DNA of 44,214 nucleotides. Origin: Phycisphaerales bacterium. GTDB taxonomy: Bacteria; Planctomycetota; Phycisphaerae; WQYP01. Below, piece after piece: positions 8,345 to 16,182 of this stretch. Position 1 is the stretch's first letter. Each line of letters opens with the position of its first letter. The translations under genes were made by a program, and so were the position numbers. Below the pieces are notes generated by a model that was not told the DNA's origin, searched no databases, and saw only the letters and a program-made list of their open reading frames with translations. Location of the stretch: contig WQYP01000014.1 of the NCBI GenBank assembly GCA_009781185.1, positions 1 to 44,214 of the forward strand, read 5' to 3'.

Positions 8345-8470
8345 TCCTCAATCACAGAAAACCAGTCTACAACGACCTTTCCATTACACGCGAAACCCCC
8401 CCGTCCGCCAAGTCTCAATCAAAAATTGTGTGTTGTTGTGTTGTTGCAGTAGAAGAATCAGGGGTTATGC

Positions 8471-8601
8471 TGCTCTGTCTCAATCCTCTATCAGAGCCGC
8501 GACCGTAAGGAGCGACCCGTGCGACAATGCGGAGATAAAGCCTGTCGCTCCCTTACGGTCGCGGCTCTGATGGCCAAATGGTGGAGGGTTGAGACAGAGC
8601 A
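8471..8601. repeat. Nested palindromic element, copy 2
   Basis: Inner arms at 8492-8516 and 8544-8569 and the loop between them match the element at 1-77. They are enclosed by a second, independent inverted repeat, TGCTCTGTCTCAA at 8471-8483 and its exact complement at 8589-8601. The rest of the gene-free stretch 8345-8713 shows no coding signal. The outer repeat could be the terminal inverted repeat of a small non-coding element, or an older hairpin into which the inner element was copied. Confidence 0.7.
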
Positions 8602-8713
8602 GGGTTATCCCGGTTTTGCGCCGAGATCAGCGAGCAGACTGCCGGACGATTCCAGTTCCTTGATGTGTCCAACCGCATCGCCCGGCTCAACCGCATGTTG
8701 GTAGGATGGCGAA

Positions 8714-9126
8714 TCATGCAGAGGCAAATGCAACGACGCTGCAATAGGCTTTTACGGCTTGTGTCCATGTTTTCGGGTCGAAACCTTCGGGTATCTCCCC
8801 TTTGCAATCCCTCCGGCCTCCTTCATGAACTCCTCCTTTGCCTTCAGCATTTCCTCTGTTGTCTTTAGAGGTGGAAAGTTGACAGGGGGTTGGGGGCTGC
8901 ATCCTGTGAATTGGAGGTGGTGATAGATATGGGGATGGTGGGCGATAGCCCCGTGATCTTGTAAAAACTCGCCACCGCTAACCGGAGGTCGTGCTCATTG
9001 AACCGCTTCCCCCTTGTGCGGGCCGGGGAGCGTGATCCGCCAACGGCCATTGCCCAAGTCGCAAAGCCCCATGATGGTAGTCTTGTCGTCCATCTCAAAG
9101 TTTTTTCGCGGGCGTCCCATTTTCAT
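8714..9126 (-). pseudogene. Frameshifted remnant of a small GRPRK-type protein gene
   Basis: ATG at 9126 follows an excellent GGAG site (6 bases) and encodes MKMGRPRKNFEMDDKTTIMG ..., stopping after 43 codons at 8995. Coding sense then continues in a second frame (KRFNEHDLRLAVASFYKITG), returns to the first (EEMLKAKEEFMKEAGGIAKG) and ends in the third (GFDPKTWTQAVKAYCSVVAF). The first shift falls at a run of five G. A single broken gene, or homopolymer errors in the assembly, explains this best. GRPRK resembles an AT-hook core, so DNA binding is possible. It lies just outside the left attachment site. Confidence 0.45.
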
Positions 9127-9196
9127 TTTATTCTCCTTCGGGTAGGATGTTCGCATGACCTATGTTTTTCCCATGCTCAAGCCATCTTACCAGATA

Positions 9197-9238
9197 GGGA
9201 CAAAAGGGTTAATAGTCGGGACAAAAGTAGGGACAAAA
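9197..9238. repeat. GGGACAAAA direct repeats
   Basis: Three copies of GGGACAAAA begin at 9197, 9218 and 9230, spaced 21 and 12 bases. They lie on the host side of the left attachment core and precede a sequence related to that left of the right attachment core. They look like integrase arm sites or operators of an older element. Confidence 0.5.
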
Positions 9239-9284
9239 TTAAAAATTGGCTCCCACAAGTCTTTTAGTTGCAAAGATTTAGCTT

Positions 9285-9303
9285 CGGGCGTAATTCAGTG
9301 GTA
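9285..9303. other. Left attachment core (attL)
   Basis: CGGGCGTAATTCAGTGGTA is identical to 34731-34749. The sequence matches the acceptor-stem and D-arm start of a typical tRNA-Gly, but no complete tRNA follows at either end. Integration at the 5' part of a tRNA-Gly gene or a tRNA fossil is inferred. Confidence 0.75.
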
Positions 9304-9346
9304 GAGGGTTGACAAGCATTATTCTTGACAGCAAAAACGCGGAAGT

Positions 9347-9368
9347 GACTAAAAATCAGACTAAAAAT
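9347..9368. promoter_or_regulatory. Putative integrase arm sites (left)
   Basis: Two GACTAAAAAT boxes start at 9347 and 9359, 12 bases apart. The same box with the same spacing is found at 34665 and 34677, on the phage side of the right core. The shared box, spacing and placement fit arm-type binding sites for the phage integrase. The second box overlaps a small palindrome (GACTAAAAATAGTC). Confidence 0.5.
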
Positions 9369-9508
9369 AGTCGGCATATGGCTTGCTAATGTTTGGGTGG
9401 TGTTATCCCCCGCACTCCCCTTCCATATCACCCCCTCAACCCCTCCCACACTTCATCACATATCAATACGTTGCATAGCTTTTTGCTTCAATAAATATGA
9501 CGACGGAC

Positions 9509-9584
9509 AATTATCTTATAAGATAATTATCAATCATTAAAATATGTTAAATAATTCAATTTTGCTGTTGCAATCTGAACAGCA
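9509..9584. promoter_or_regulatory. Palindromic operator and leader hairpin before the left-end ATPase
   Basis: A perfect 20-bp palindrome, AATTATCTTATAAGATAATT, occupies 9509-9528 in an AT-rich stretch. A 7-bp stem TGCTGTT/AACAGCA follows at 9563-9569 and 9578-9584. Both lie upstream of the only plus-strand phage gene (start 9653). The palindrome looks like a dimeric repressor site and the stem like a leader hairpin. Apart from the attachment site and GACTAAAA boxes, the gene-free stretch 9127-9652 shows no other structure. Confidence 0.6.
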
Positions 9585-9652
9585 GGCATATTAACTTGAA
9601 CGTAATTCGTTCATCGGTTTTGTTTTCTCGTTTCGTAAAAGGAAATTTCCTG

Positions 9653-10675
9653 ATGGTCAACTATTCCCAGTCCTCCGAACCCAGCCACCTCGACATTCTC
9701 AACCAGCGACTCAACATCATTAAGGATATGGTGAGGATGGTGGCGGCTAAAAAGTCCAATGGGTTCTATTTACACGGTCGCGGCGGCACGTCGAAAACGT
9801 ACTCGGTGCGCCAGACATTGAAAGAGGCTGGCGTCGCTCATTGCTACGTATCCGGTCACATAACCCCGATGGGCCTTTTTGACCTCTTGAAGGTGAACTC
9901 TGACAGCGTAATCGTTATTGACGACATTGGGACGCTACTGGATCAACCCACCGGCAAGGGTATCCTTTTGGCGGCGCTCGGTGAACAGTCACACGGTGAA
10001 GGGCGAGTCGTGACCTATCGACGGCGCGGCAAGGATGAAAAGGTCGTGTTCACCGGCGGCATTATTATGATGTCCAACATCGAATTAGATGATGATCCCG
10101 TAATAGGTGCCTTTTGCAGTCGTGCGAATCCTTACCTGTACGATCCCACCGACGCGGAAATAATCGCGTTAATGCGGCACATTACGGCGGACGGCTGGAC
10201 CGCTAAGGATTCCGATATCACGGCTGCCGAGTGCAAGGAAGTGGTGGATTTCATCGAAAGCGAATCTGTCCGGTTGGGGATGCGTCCCGATATGCGTACA
10301 CTCTGCGATAAAGGGCTGCCGTTTATGCAGGCGTGGAACGATGGGACCGTAACAACACATTGGAGGGATATGTTGCGGGCGAGCATGGAAAAGCGGGTGA
10401 AGGCGTTACAGTTCACATTGCCGCCGCGCGTGAGCAAGCTGGAAAAGCGTAACCAGAATCTCGCCACACTGGGCAGGATCGTTTCCGAGAATCCGGAGGC
10501 AACCACAATGCAGCTTTTCGAGTTGTGGTCGAAAGAAACCGGCGGGGCAAGGCGGACATTCTTCAGGCTGATAGATATGCTCCCTGGTACTGGTGCCACA
10601 AGTGCCACAAGTGTCAGTAGTGCCATTGGTGCCACAAGTGCCATTGCCTCGGACAGTATGAGCATGGCTATCTGA
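9653..10675 (+). CDS. Phage P-loop ATPase (AAA+-like) of unknown role
   Basis: A protein of 340 residues. The Walker A-like loop is HGRGGTSKTYS and the Walker B is SVIVIDDIG, followed by an Asn-containing sensor-like strand (GGIIMMSNIELDDD). This pattern fits AAA+ ATPases of the helicase-loader or phage-initiator type. The ATG at 9653 is preferred to one 19 codons upstream because AAAGGA lies just before it. It is the only gene of the prophage on the plus strand and has its own palindromic control region. The C-terminus is low-complexity (ATSATSVSSAIGATSAIAS), encoded by GTGCCACAA repeats. Replication or lysogeny maintenance are both possible. Confidence 0.65.
   Translation: MVNYSQSSEPSHLDILNQRLNIIKDMVRMVAAKKSNGFYLHGRGGTSKTYSVRQTLKEAGVAHCYVSGHITPMGLFDLLKVNSDSVIVIDDIGTLLDQPTGKGILLAALGEQSHGEGRVVTYRRRGKDEKVVFTGGIIMMSNIELDDDPVIGAFCSRANPYLYDPTDAEIIALMRHITADGWTAKDSDITAAECKEVVDFIESESVRLGMRPDMRTLCDKGLPFMQAWNDGTVTTHWRDMLRASMEKRVKALQFTLPPRVSKLEKRNQNLATLGRIVSENPEATTMQLFELWSKETGGARRTFFRLIDMLPGTGATSATSVSSAIGATSAIASDSMSMAI
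10592..10647. repeat. GTGCCACAA short tandem repeats
   Basis: GTGCCACAA occurs exactly at 10593, 10602 and 10629, with diverged copies between and after. The repeats encode the Ala/Thr/Ser-rich end of the ATPase. They could be a coding microsatellite or binding sites for the protein itself. Confidence 0.55.
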
Positions 10676-10769
10676 CGTGGTGTAAATTTTGACGGCCTTC
10701 GGGTCCACCCTGCCTTCAAACGTCGTCCTGCGTGGCTGCAATGAAGCCGTTTTATGGTTTGAAAGTGGA

Positions 10770-11339
10770 TTAGATCGCCCACGGCATTTGCGGAAGCGCA
10801 GTTCCCGGTGAGTAGCACGAAAAGCTCAACCCCCCGTAGTTTGGATCATTCGAGCGGTGGTCATGGGGAATCAATCCTGCGTTCTGTTCTGCCCCAGTCC
10901 ATGAAAAGCGGTACAGGGGTTGGCCTTGGTTGTCGTTGCCTGCGAAGTGCAATTCAACGATGACGCCGGGGGGGACGTAGGTGTTGGGGGTGGCGTTGAC
11001 CTGAAAAGCGGAGGCGTGGCCCTGCATGGGTGGGTCGGCATTGGGGGTGTAGCCATATCGTGCGACCTCTCCATCCGTCGTGACTGCTGCCCATGAATAA
11101 AAGATCGGGTCGCCGGTGATGGTCATGCCGTCTACTGGCAGGATTTCGTCTGGATCGGTGCTGACGATTTGGGGGCGGCGTTTGAATATGCCGGTGATAC
11201 GTGCCCATATCGGCGGGCGTTCTGGTGGGCCTCCCTGACGCTGGCCGGGGGTGTTGTACGGTTGCTGCTCAACCCATTGAACCGTTTTTATGATCCGCTT
11301 AGCGGAGTTGGGGTCAAATTTTCCGGGCTTGTCTGACAT
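10770..11339 (-). CDS. Phage protein, distal end of tail module
   Basis: A protein of 189 residues, not recognised. It begins with a charged segment (MSDKPGKFDPNSAKRIIKTV) and a Pro/Gly-rich stretch, and the C-terminal two thirds look beta-rich (SWAAVTTDGEVARYGYTP, VIVELHFAGNDNQGQPLYRF). It is the last gene of the minus-strand morphogenesis run, two genes beyond the tape measure, where distal tail or adsorption proteins are usual. The ATG at 11339 overlaps the preceding stop (TGATG) and is 8 bases after AGGAG, better than the GTG one codon upstream. A tail-tip or adsorption role is an inference from position only. Confidence 0.5.
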   Translation of the reverse strand: MSDKPGKFDPNSAKRIIKTVQWVEQQPYNTPGQRQGGPPERPPIWARITGIFKRRPQIVSTDPDEILPVDGMTITGDPIFYSWAAVTTDGEVARYGYTPNADPPMQGHASAFQVNATPNTYVPPGVIVELHFAGNDNQGQPLYRFSWTGAEQNAGLIPHDHRSNDPNYGGLSFSCYSPGTALPQMPWAI

Positions 11340-12310
11340 CACACGATCTCCTCTAAAAGAGTTGAGAAACTGGTGACTGGGACCATGTTGGCGGTGAAGG
11401 TGACGATGGGGCTGCCTGGTGGGATGATCTTGCCATTGGCGTCAAGGTATTGGGGAGCGTTGACGGGGTTGTCGGTGGTTCCTCCGATGTCGCGTTCGGT
11501 GATCGGGAATAGCTTCTTGCGCCCCTTCTCGTCGGTCTCACCATTCGGCCCCTGCTTGAAGTAAGACAGATTCGGGATTTTGGAGGCCCATGTATCCTTC
11601 TTGTACAGGAATACCAGATTGATCTTCGTCACCTTGTCGCCGTCGTCGTACACAAGGTTCCATGATCTTGCATCCAGCTTTAAGGTTTCGGGTGCAAAGG
11701 TGCGGGTGGTGGTTTGCCATTCCACGGTGTCAGGGGTTTCTTCGTCGCCGGGTGTCACAACCTTGTATGTTGTCAGAGTCAGAGTGATGGGGGCGTCGTT
11801 GCATTTACCCAAACAGAGGTCGATGGCTTCGAAGTCTGGCTTGTGGGTGTGGAAGCTGACGTTGATCTGCTCATCGGTTTCGGTGCGGGTTTGGGCAACG
11901 GGTTCGTCGTTGACGTTGAGGATGGCTTTGCCGTCGCGGTCCTGATGAACGTCTTCCTGATATGCAACCGATGTGGCGGACAGGTCGATGTTCCATTTCT
12001 TGGCCCCCTCCGGCCTTGGTTCCTTTGGTTTCTGCTGTTGGTCTGGATAGGTTGAATACACAATCTCCACGATCCACACGGAGGGGTCGTTGTCGTCCTG
12101 TCTGCTGCTGCGATTGGACACGTAAAGATTGGTGGTTCCGAGTCGTTCATCCGGTGCAGGGATTCCGGGCGAGTAAACAGCGTTGGCGGCGTAGGCGTCC
12201 GGCCCGTCAAAGAATACGCGGTAGTGCTGGGTCTCTCTGCCGGTTCCTGAGCGTACATCTTCTTCGGCTGAGCGGTCGCGGATTGGGTCGGTTTTAAGCC
12301 ATTTGGCCAT
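11339..12310 (-). CDS. Phage tail-associated protein
   Basis: A protein of 323 residues without a named family. It is rich in predicted beta strands (HYRVFFDGPDAYAANAVYSP, VWIVEIVYSTYPDQQQ, TLTLTTYKVV, WNLVYDDGDKVTKINLVFLY), contains no membrane segment, and follows the tape-measure gene directly with 12 bases between them. This is the position of distal tail proteins in HK97-like phages. Gene order and composition support a structural tail protein; the exact role is not known. Confidence 0.5.
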   Translation of the reverse strand: MAKWLKTDPIRDRSAEEDVRSGTGRETQHYRVFFDGPDAYAANAVYSPGIPAPDERLGTTNLYVSNRSSRQDDNDPSVWIVEIVYSTYPDQQQKPKEPRPEGAKKWNIDLSATSVAYQEDVHQDRDGKAILNVNDEPVAQTRTETDEQINVSFHTHKPDFEAIDLCLGKCNDAPITLTLTTYKVVTPGDEETPDTVEWQTTTRTFAPETLKLDARSWNLVYDDGDKVTKINLVFLYKKDTWASKIPNLSYFKQGPNGETDEKGRKKLFPITERDIGGTTDNPVNAPQYLDANGKIIPPGSPIVTFTANMVPVTSFSTLLEEIV

Positions 12311-12322
12311 GATCTCCCCTCC

Positions 12323-14059
12323 TTATGGGATTGTGTAAACAACGTCATTTGATTCGCTGCCACTTGAATTTCTGGCGGTTTTCTCGGTGTCCCTCTGAAT
12401 CTTTCTCAACACTTCAACCTGGACGATTCCGTTTTTGACCACGGGGTCCATCATTGCCGTCGGCAAGATTTGGTTTTGCACACGGCCTTCGAAGCGTGTG
12501 GCTCTGACTTCGGCTGCTCGATAGTCGGCCTTGGGCATCGCTGCCTCTGCCAGTTGCTCTATTGCTTTCTTGGCTCTGTCGGGGTCGATGATCTTCAGTT
12601 CGACGCCTTTTTGGAGTTCGGCTATCTCACGTCTGAGTTTTTCGATTGGGCTTTCCCGTACCCCTAATGACTCCTCAAGCTCCTTATGCAATCTGGCAAT
12701 GGCGGTATTTGCTTCGGAGCGGCTGACAATGCCCTGCGTGACCTGATTATTCCACTTCTCGATATCGTCCTGATATTTTTGGAATGGGTCGGCAATGGAG
12801 TCCGTCAGGCTCTTGTGACGATCTCTTATGTAGTCGGTGATTTTGGATTCGGCAAGAGCGTCAAGGGTTTCGTTTTCTTTCGCGACCTGGCCCAGTAGCT
12901 CCTTGCCATAATCTGAATCCTCGGCAAGCCCCATGCCTTTTAGCTTCTCTTGTGCGTCTTTAAGGTTCTTGGCCTTGGCGTCGGCGGTGTCGTTGGTGAT
13001 CTGTTGGATGGCAGCCTTTTCTGCAAGTCCGTCCTCTCTGAGGCGTTGAAGGGTGAGGTCTCTGGATGCTTTGCTGAGGGCGTCGTTGGTGGCGTCCAGC
13101 GTCTTGTTCTTCGCGGTTAAAAGATCGGATTCAATTTCAGCGGCTTCGGCTGCTGCCTTTTCTTTATCCTTGGCATCGAGATTGTCGTATTTGTCGTTGA
13201 TCTCTTTAAGACGTTCGGCTCGTCTTTTGGTGGCCCCCTCCACCATTGAATGCAACTTGTCGTATTCATCTTTTAATGTGTTGTATTCCTGCCGGGCTGC
13301 GAGCATTCCGGAATTACCCGGTCCACCAAAATAGATAGGCGTGGCGTCTTTTGACTTTGCCAGAAGCTCGTCCAGCTTGGTCCGCATGTTGTCGCGGTCC
13401 TTGACGAATTCCTTAAACTTCGCATCCTCTTTGTTGAAGTCCGCCATTTCGGACTCTTTGCTGGTGGTACGCTGTCGCTGCTGGTCGTCGGTACGCTGGG
13501 CAAGGTCAATGCGGCGGGTCTCGAATGGGTTCTTCCCAATTTTCTCAATCTCTCGATTGATACGGCGAATCTCGGCGGCTTCGTCTTCAAGCGATTTTTT
13601 GACCTGCTTGTGGCTGTTCAAGGTGTAGTCGATGATCTTGTTTCGGCGTTCGGCCTCCTGATTGATACGGGCAATCTCGGCTTGCTCACCCCAGATGAGT
13701 TCTCTAATGTTGATGAAAGCATTTGTCAATGGCCCTAAAACAGGTGCTGATCTGGCCAGCTTTTCAGCTAATTCACCGGCACTAATAGTACCGGCATTTA
13801 ATTCGTTGCGTAGCTCTACAGCTTTTGCAGTAATATTTTCGAGCTGCTTGGCTGCCATGTTGATCGCTGCAATGGCACCGCCCCCGGCGGTGATACGCAT
13901 GGCCTGCCCAAACGTGGACCTGCTGCTCATGTCGGCAAATATCGACTTGGTTCTTTTGTGTAACCGTTCAACATCACGGCCTGCGGCTTCGCAACCCTTC
14001 GACCATTCCCGCGTGTCGGCTCTGAGGAATGCTGTTAATGATCCGATTCTGCCAGCCAT
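12323..14059 (-). CDS. Phage tail tape measure-like protein
   Basis: A protein of 578 residues. The N-terminus (MAGRIGSLTAFLRADTREWS) matches the start of many tape measure proteins, followed by a Gly/Ala-rich hydrophobic segment (AMRITAGGGAIAAINMAAKQ) and then long, charged coiled-coil stretches to the end. Tape measures set tail length at about 0.15 nm per residue, so this one would suggest a tail of roughly 85 nm. It lies just downstream of the two tail chaperone frames and overlaps the end of the second by one base. Position, N-terminus and coiled-coil content support the call; it is on the short side for the family. Confidence 0.75.
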   Translation of the reverse strand: MAGRIGSLTAFLRADTREWSKGCEAAGRDVERLHKRTKSIFADMSSRSTFGQAMRITAGGGAIAAINMAAKQLENITAKAVELRNELNAGTISAGELAEKLARSAPVLGPLTNAFINIRELIWGEQAEIARINQEAERRNKIIDYTLNSHKQVKKSLEDEAAEIRRINREIEKIGKNPFETRRIDLAQRTDDQQRQRTTSKESEMADFNKEDAKFKEFVKDRDNMRTKLDELLAKSKDATPIYFGGPGNSGMLAARQEYNTLKDEYDKLHSMVEGATKRRAERLKEINDKYDNLDAKDKEKAAAEAAEIESDLLTAKNKTLDATNDALSKASRDLTLQRLREDGLAEKAAIQQITNDTADAKAKNLKDAQEKLKGMGLAEDSDYGKELLGQVAKENETLDALAESKITDYIRDRHKSLTDSIADPFQKYQDDIEKWNNQVTQGIVSRSEANTAIARLHKELEESLGVRESPIEKLRREIAELQKGVELKIIDPDRAKKAIEQLAEAAMPKADYRAAEVRATRFEGRVQNQILPTAMMDPVVKNGIVQVEVLRKIQRDTEKTARNSSGSESNDVVYTIP

Positions 14060-14364
14060 TATTTTGCTCCTCTGGGCTTGCCTGCTCCCAACTGACTGAC
14101 TCCCAAAAAGTGGGCGTTGACGTTAAAGAATGCCCGGAATTTTTCCTTAAAGGGTGCGGGTGGTTCGTCATAGTCGTAAAAGTCGAAATGCTTCAGAGCT
14201 TCGGTAAACGTCAAATTCCATCCATTCGTGGAAGCTATGTATTGTGCAATTCTTGCTGCTCGAAAGTCTGCTCGGTCCTCGCCCCACGGCTCAAGTTTGT
14301 ACGCCGCGCGCCACAGGGTGAACTCACGCGCGTTAATTTTGGCCTGCGCCTCGGCTAAAGTCAT
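14059..14364 (-). CDS. Tail assembly chaperone, T-like part (reached by -1 frameshift)
   Basis: Resembles the small phage tail assembly proteins of the lambda T/DUF4035 kind: ARELKMTLAEAQAKINAREF, TLWRAAYKLEPWGEDRADFR, then a helical end. The first part of that match (DLRFWLILARELK) lies upstream of the ATG at 14364, in the same frame, which stays open to 14421. This shows that the protein is normally made as an extension of the preceding gene through a -1 frameshift at the A run 14421-14428. Independent initiation at 14364 has no clear ribosome site. The fusion would recruit tail tube and tape measure during tail assembly. Confidence 0.75.
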   Translation of the reverse strand: MTLAEAQAKINAREFTLWRAAYKLEPWGEDRADFRAARIAQYIASTNGWNLTFTEALKHFDFYDYDEPPAPFKEKFRAFFNVNAHFLGVSQLGAGKPRGAK

Positions 14365-14396
14365 TTTGAGTTCACGGGCGAGAATGAGCCAGAATC

Positions 14397-14750
14397 TTAG
14401 GTCTGGGCGACGGCGTAGTCTTTTTTTTCTTCGGCCACGCCAGCCTCCCCCATCTTGTTGATCGCGTAGGCTGCGTCGAAAAGCTCATGCAATACATGAG
14501 TATTTTGGCTTGCGACCACTTCCACGTCGTTGTCGGTAAATTCTCGGTTGCCTGAAGAATCGGAAAGCGCCTTCACCAAAAAGTTAGCCCAGAGTTTTGA
14601 GTGTGCGTTTCTGTCAGTGGTCGGATTAGATAAGTATTCTACCCATACGTCCATCTCTAAACCTGATATTGCACGGACGTAAAAAGTTTCACCCTGTACA
14701 GTAACTGGCTGAATGATGACGGATAGCTTTGTGAGTTGGTCGAGTATGCT
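14397..14750 (-). CDS. Tail assembly chaperone, G-like part
   Basis: A protein of 117 residues at the place of the lambda G gene, between the tail tube gene and the T-like frame. Seen: MSILDQLTKLSVIIQPVTVQ, then VRAISGLEMDVWVEY and a helical C-terminus ending EEKKDYAVAQT. The usual pattern of tail chaperones (a short protein plus a frameshifted longer form) is met. The ATG at 14750 fits the protein start; the frame remains open to 14867 but overlaps the spacer after the tail tube gene. It is likely to coat the tape measure before tail tube assembly. Confidence 0.7.
   Translation of the reverse strand, partial: SILDQLTKLSVIIQPVTVQGETFYVRAISGLEMDVWVEYLSNPTTDRNAHSKLWANFLVKALSDSSGNREFTDNDVEVVASQNTHVLHELFDAAYAINKMGEAGVAEEKKDYAVAQT
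14421..14428 (-). other. Slippery run for programmed -1 frameshift
   Basis: Eight A on the minus strand give GAA AAA AAA GAC in the zero frame, so the heptamer A AAA AAA allows both decoding tRNAs to slip back one base. After slipping, the reading continues without a stop for 19 codons into the T-like gene. The zero frame stops 8 codons later at 14397. Confidence 0.7.
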
Positions 14751-14826
14751 CATTTGTTGATTCCTTATTAAAAGGGAGAGAGGGGGCCGTCGGAGTATGA
14801 ACCGGCCCCCAAAGGGATGTGTATTG

Positions 14827-15291
14827 TTACGCTGCCGTTCCGGGTGTGAGTTCCACTTCGCCGTCAATCTTGATCGTCAACGTTGCTTCCACGGCCTTGT
14901 CCTTTTCGAGTTTGTTGCCAAGTGGGGGGAAGTCCTGCACCCATCCCGCGAACTCTACGGCGGAATTGTCGCCGCCACCCTCCCATTCGTAATCGTCCAT
15001 CGTGACCTGAAAGATGTTGGTTTTTGCGGCCTTGATCCACGAAAGAATGAGGGCGGAATTTTCGGCGGTAACGAGGATAGTAACAGCCACTTCTCCGTAA
15101 TCTGGCGTTCTGCTGGCCTGCGATCTGGTGGCCCTGCTATTCAGAAGGGTTGTATCAACTTTCGGGACCGTGATCTTGTTGGGCGTGATATCCACAACCT
15201 TTGCAAAGGGCGTGAACGATCCGCCGTCCTCCTTGTAGCTGATTGTCCCACAATCTCCGGTGGTTTCGCGTCGTGATACTTCCGTTGGCAT
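14827..15291 (-). CDS. Major tail tube protein
   Basis: A protein of 154 residues, mostly beta, with the features of lambda gpV/HK97-like tail tube proteins: an N-terminal strand region (CGTISYKEDGGSFTPFAKVV), a central VAVTILVTAENSALILSWIK, and a C-terminal strand pair (KAVEATLTIKIDGEVELTPG). It follows the tail completion gene and precedes the tail chaperones, the usual order. It would polymerise into the tail tube. No extra Ig-like domain is seen at the C-terminus. Confidence 0.7.
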   Translation of the reverse strand: MPTEVSRRETTGDCGTISYKEDGGSFTPFAKVVDITPNKITVPKVDTTLLNSRATRSQASRTPDYGEVAVTILVTAENSALILSWIKAAKTNIFQVTMDDYEWEGGGDNSAVEFAGWVQDFPPLGNKLEKDKAVEATLTIKIDGEVELTPGTAA

Positions 15292-15316
15292 AATTAGACT
15301 CCTTCATAGTTATGAG

Positions 15317-15715
15317 TTAAGGTCTGGCGTAAACTTTGTACGTTTGTTCCTGACTATAGAACATGCGATTCTTATCTCCATCCTCTGACTCGGCATCTTC
15401 TGTGGTCGGCTCGGAAAGATTGCAGCTTCGAATAGCAACCCCACCCCATATGCCGTGCTGTCTATCCAGTGCTTCAATGACGGCGTTGCCAAGCTCGCAA
15501 GTGTCACCGTAACTTCTCGAAACCATCGAGATTCTTACGGTATATTCGACAAATTCCGGGGCGTCGATGCTGTTGTCTGGTAAGCGTGAAAAGGTGTAGG
15601 CAATGAGGGGGTATACTTCATCGAGTGACTGGATGGGGTATACACGACTATCGACGATGGCACTTACTGCGTCGTGTGTGCATAGTTTTTCGTGTATAGC
15701 TGCGCCTAGATTCAT
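15317..15715 (-). CDS. Tail completion protein, DUF3168-like
   Basis: A protein of 132 residues resembling the gp17/DUF3168 group that closes the head-proximal end of the tail. Seen: AIHEKLCTHDAVSAIVDSRV, then YPIQSLDEVYPLIAYTFSRL and an alternating strand-helix pattern to VYARP. The order connector, head closure, HK97 gp10, this protein, tail tube is that of HK97-like siphoviruses. It overlaps the preceding gene by four bases (ATGA). Confidence 0.72.
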   Translation of the reverse strand: MNLGAAIHEKLCTHDAVSAIVDSRVYPIQSLDEVYPLIAYTFSRLPDNSIDAPEFVEYTVRISMVSRSYGDTCELGNAVIEALDRQHGIWGGVAIRSCNLSEPTTEDAESEDGDKNRMFYSQEQTYKVYARP

Positions 15716-16182
15716 TTTCCACCTTTCACAGAATTGAGTTCCTGCCTTGCCGTCTGACCTATAGCTTCAAGGGCAGCCGGTGCTGACTTCTCGAAAGACT
15801 TGTTCATCCATCGGGTTCCCTCGATAAACTTTGCAGTCTGGTCCTTCTTCGCAACGATTGAAGCCAGCGACCGATACCCTACATGCCGTCCGTAATTTGT
15901 GAATGGAGCATAGAATTTTCCCTTAAACATGCTCCCGCCGAGCGTTACCGTTGCTGCGAGTCTGTGCTTGCGTTTCTTGTTGGCCGTTTTGATCTTCAAG
16001 GCGGCTGCCATTGCTCCCGTGCGTTTGGGTGCGTCCTGTCTGGCTTGGTTAAGAACTATTCCGGCCCCCGCTTTCAATGCACGGGACATCACCTTATTCG
16101 AGCCTTTGTCGTCAAGCTGCCGGAGGGCTGCGAGTAGTTCGTCGGCTCCTTTAAGTTGGAAGTCAAAAAGAGCGTTAGCCAT
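15712..16182 (-). CDS. HK97 gp10-family tail/head joining protein
   Basis: A protein of 156 residues. The pattern LKGADELLAALRQLDDKGSN, then QARQDAPKRTGAMAAALKIK and the late YAPFTNYGRHVGYRS (usually Yaxy.eyGt) is that of the HK97 gp10 family, which joins head and tail. The C-terminal part is basic (RWMNKSFEKSAPAALEAIGQ). It directly follows the head closure gene with no gap and overlaps the tail completion gene. Confidence 0.8.
   Translation of the reverse strand: MANALFDFQLKGADELLAALRQLDDKGSNKVMSRALKAGAGIVLNQARQDAPKRTGAMAAALKIKTANKKRKHRLAATVTLGGSMFKGKFYAPFTNYGRHVGYRSLASIVAKKDQTAKFIEGTRWMNKSFEKSAPAALEAIGQTARQELNSVKGGK

Noticed and set aside
9285..9360. Complete tRNA-Gly gene at the left attachment site
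   Set aside because: Only the acceptor and D-arm start is present; no anticodon stem, T-arm or acceptor complement follows. The same is true at 34731.
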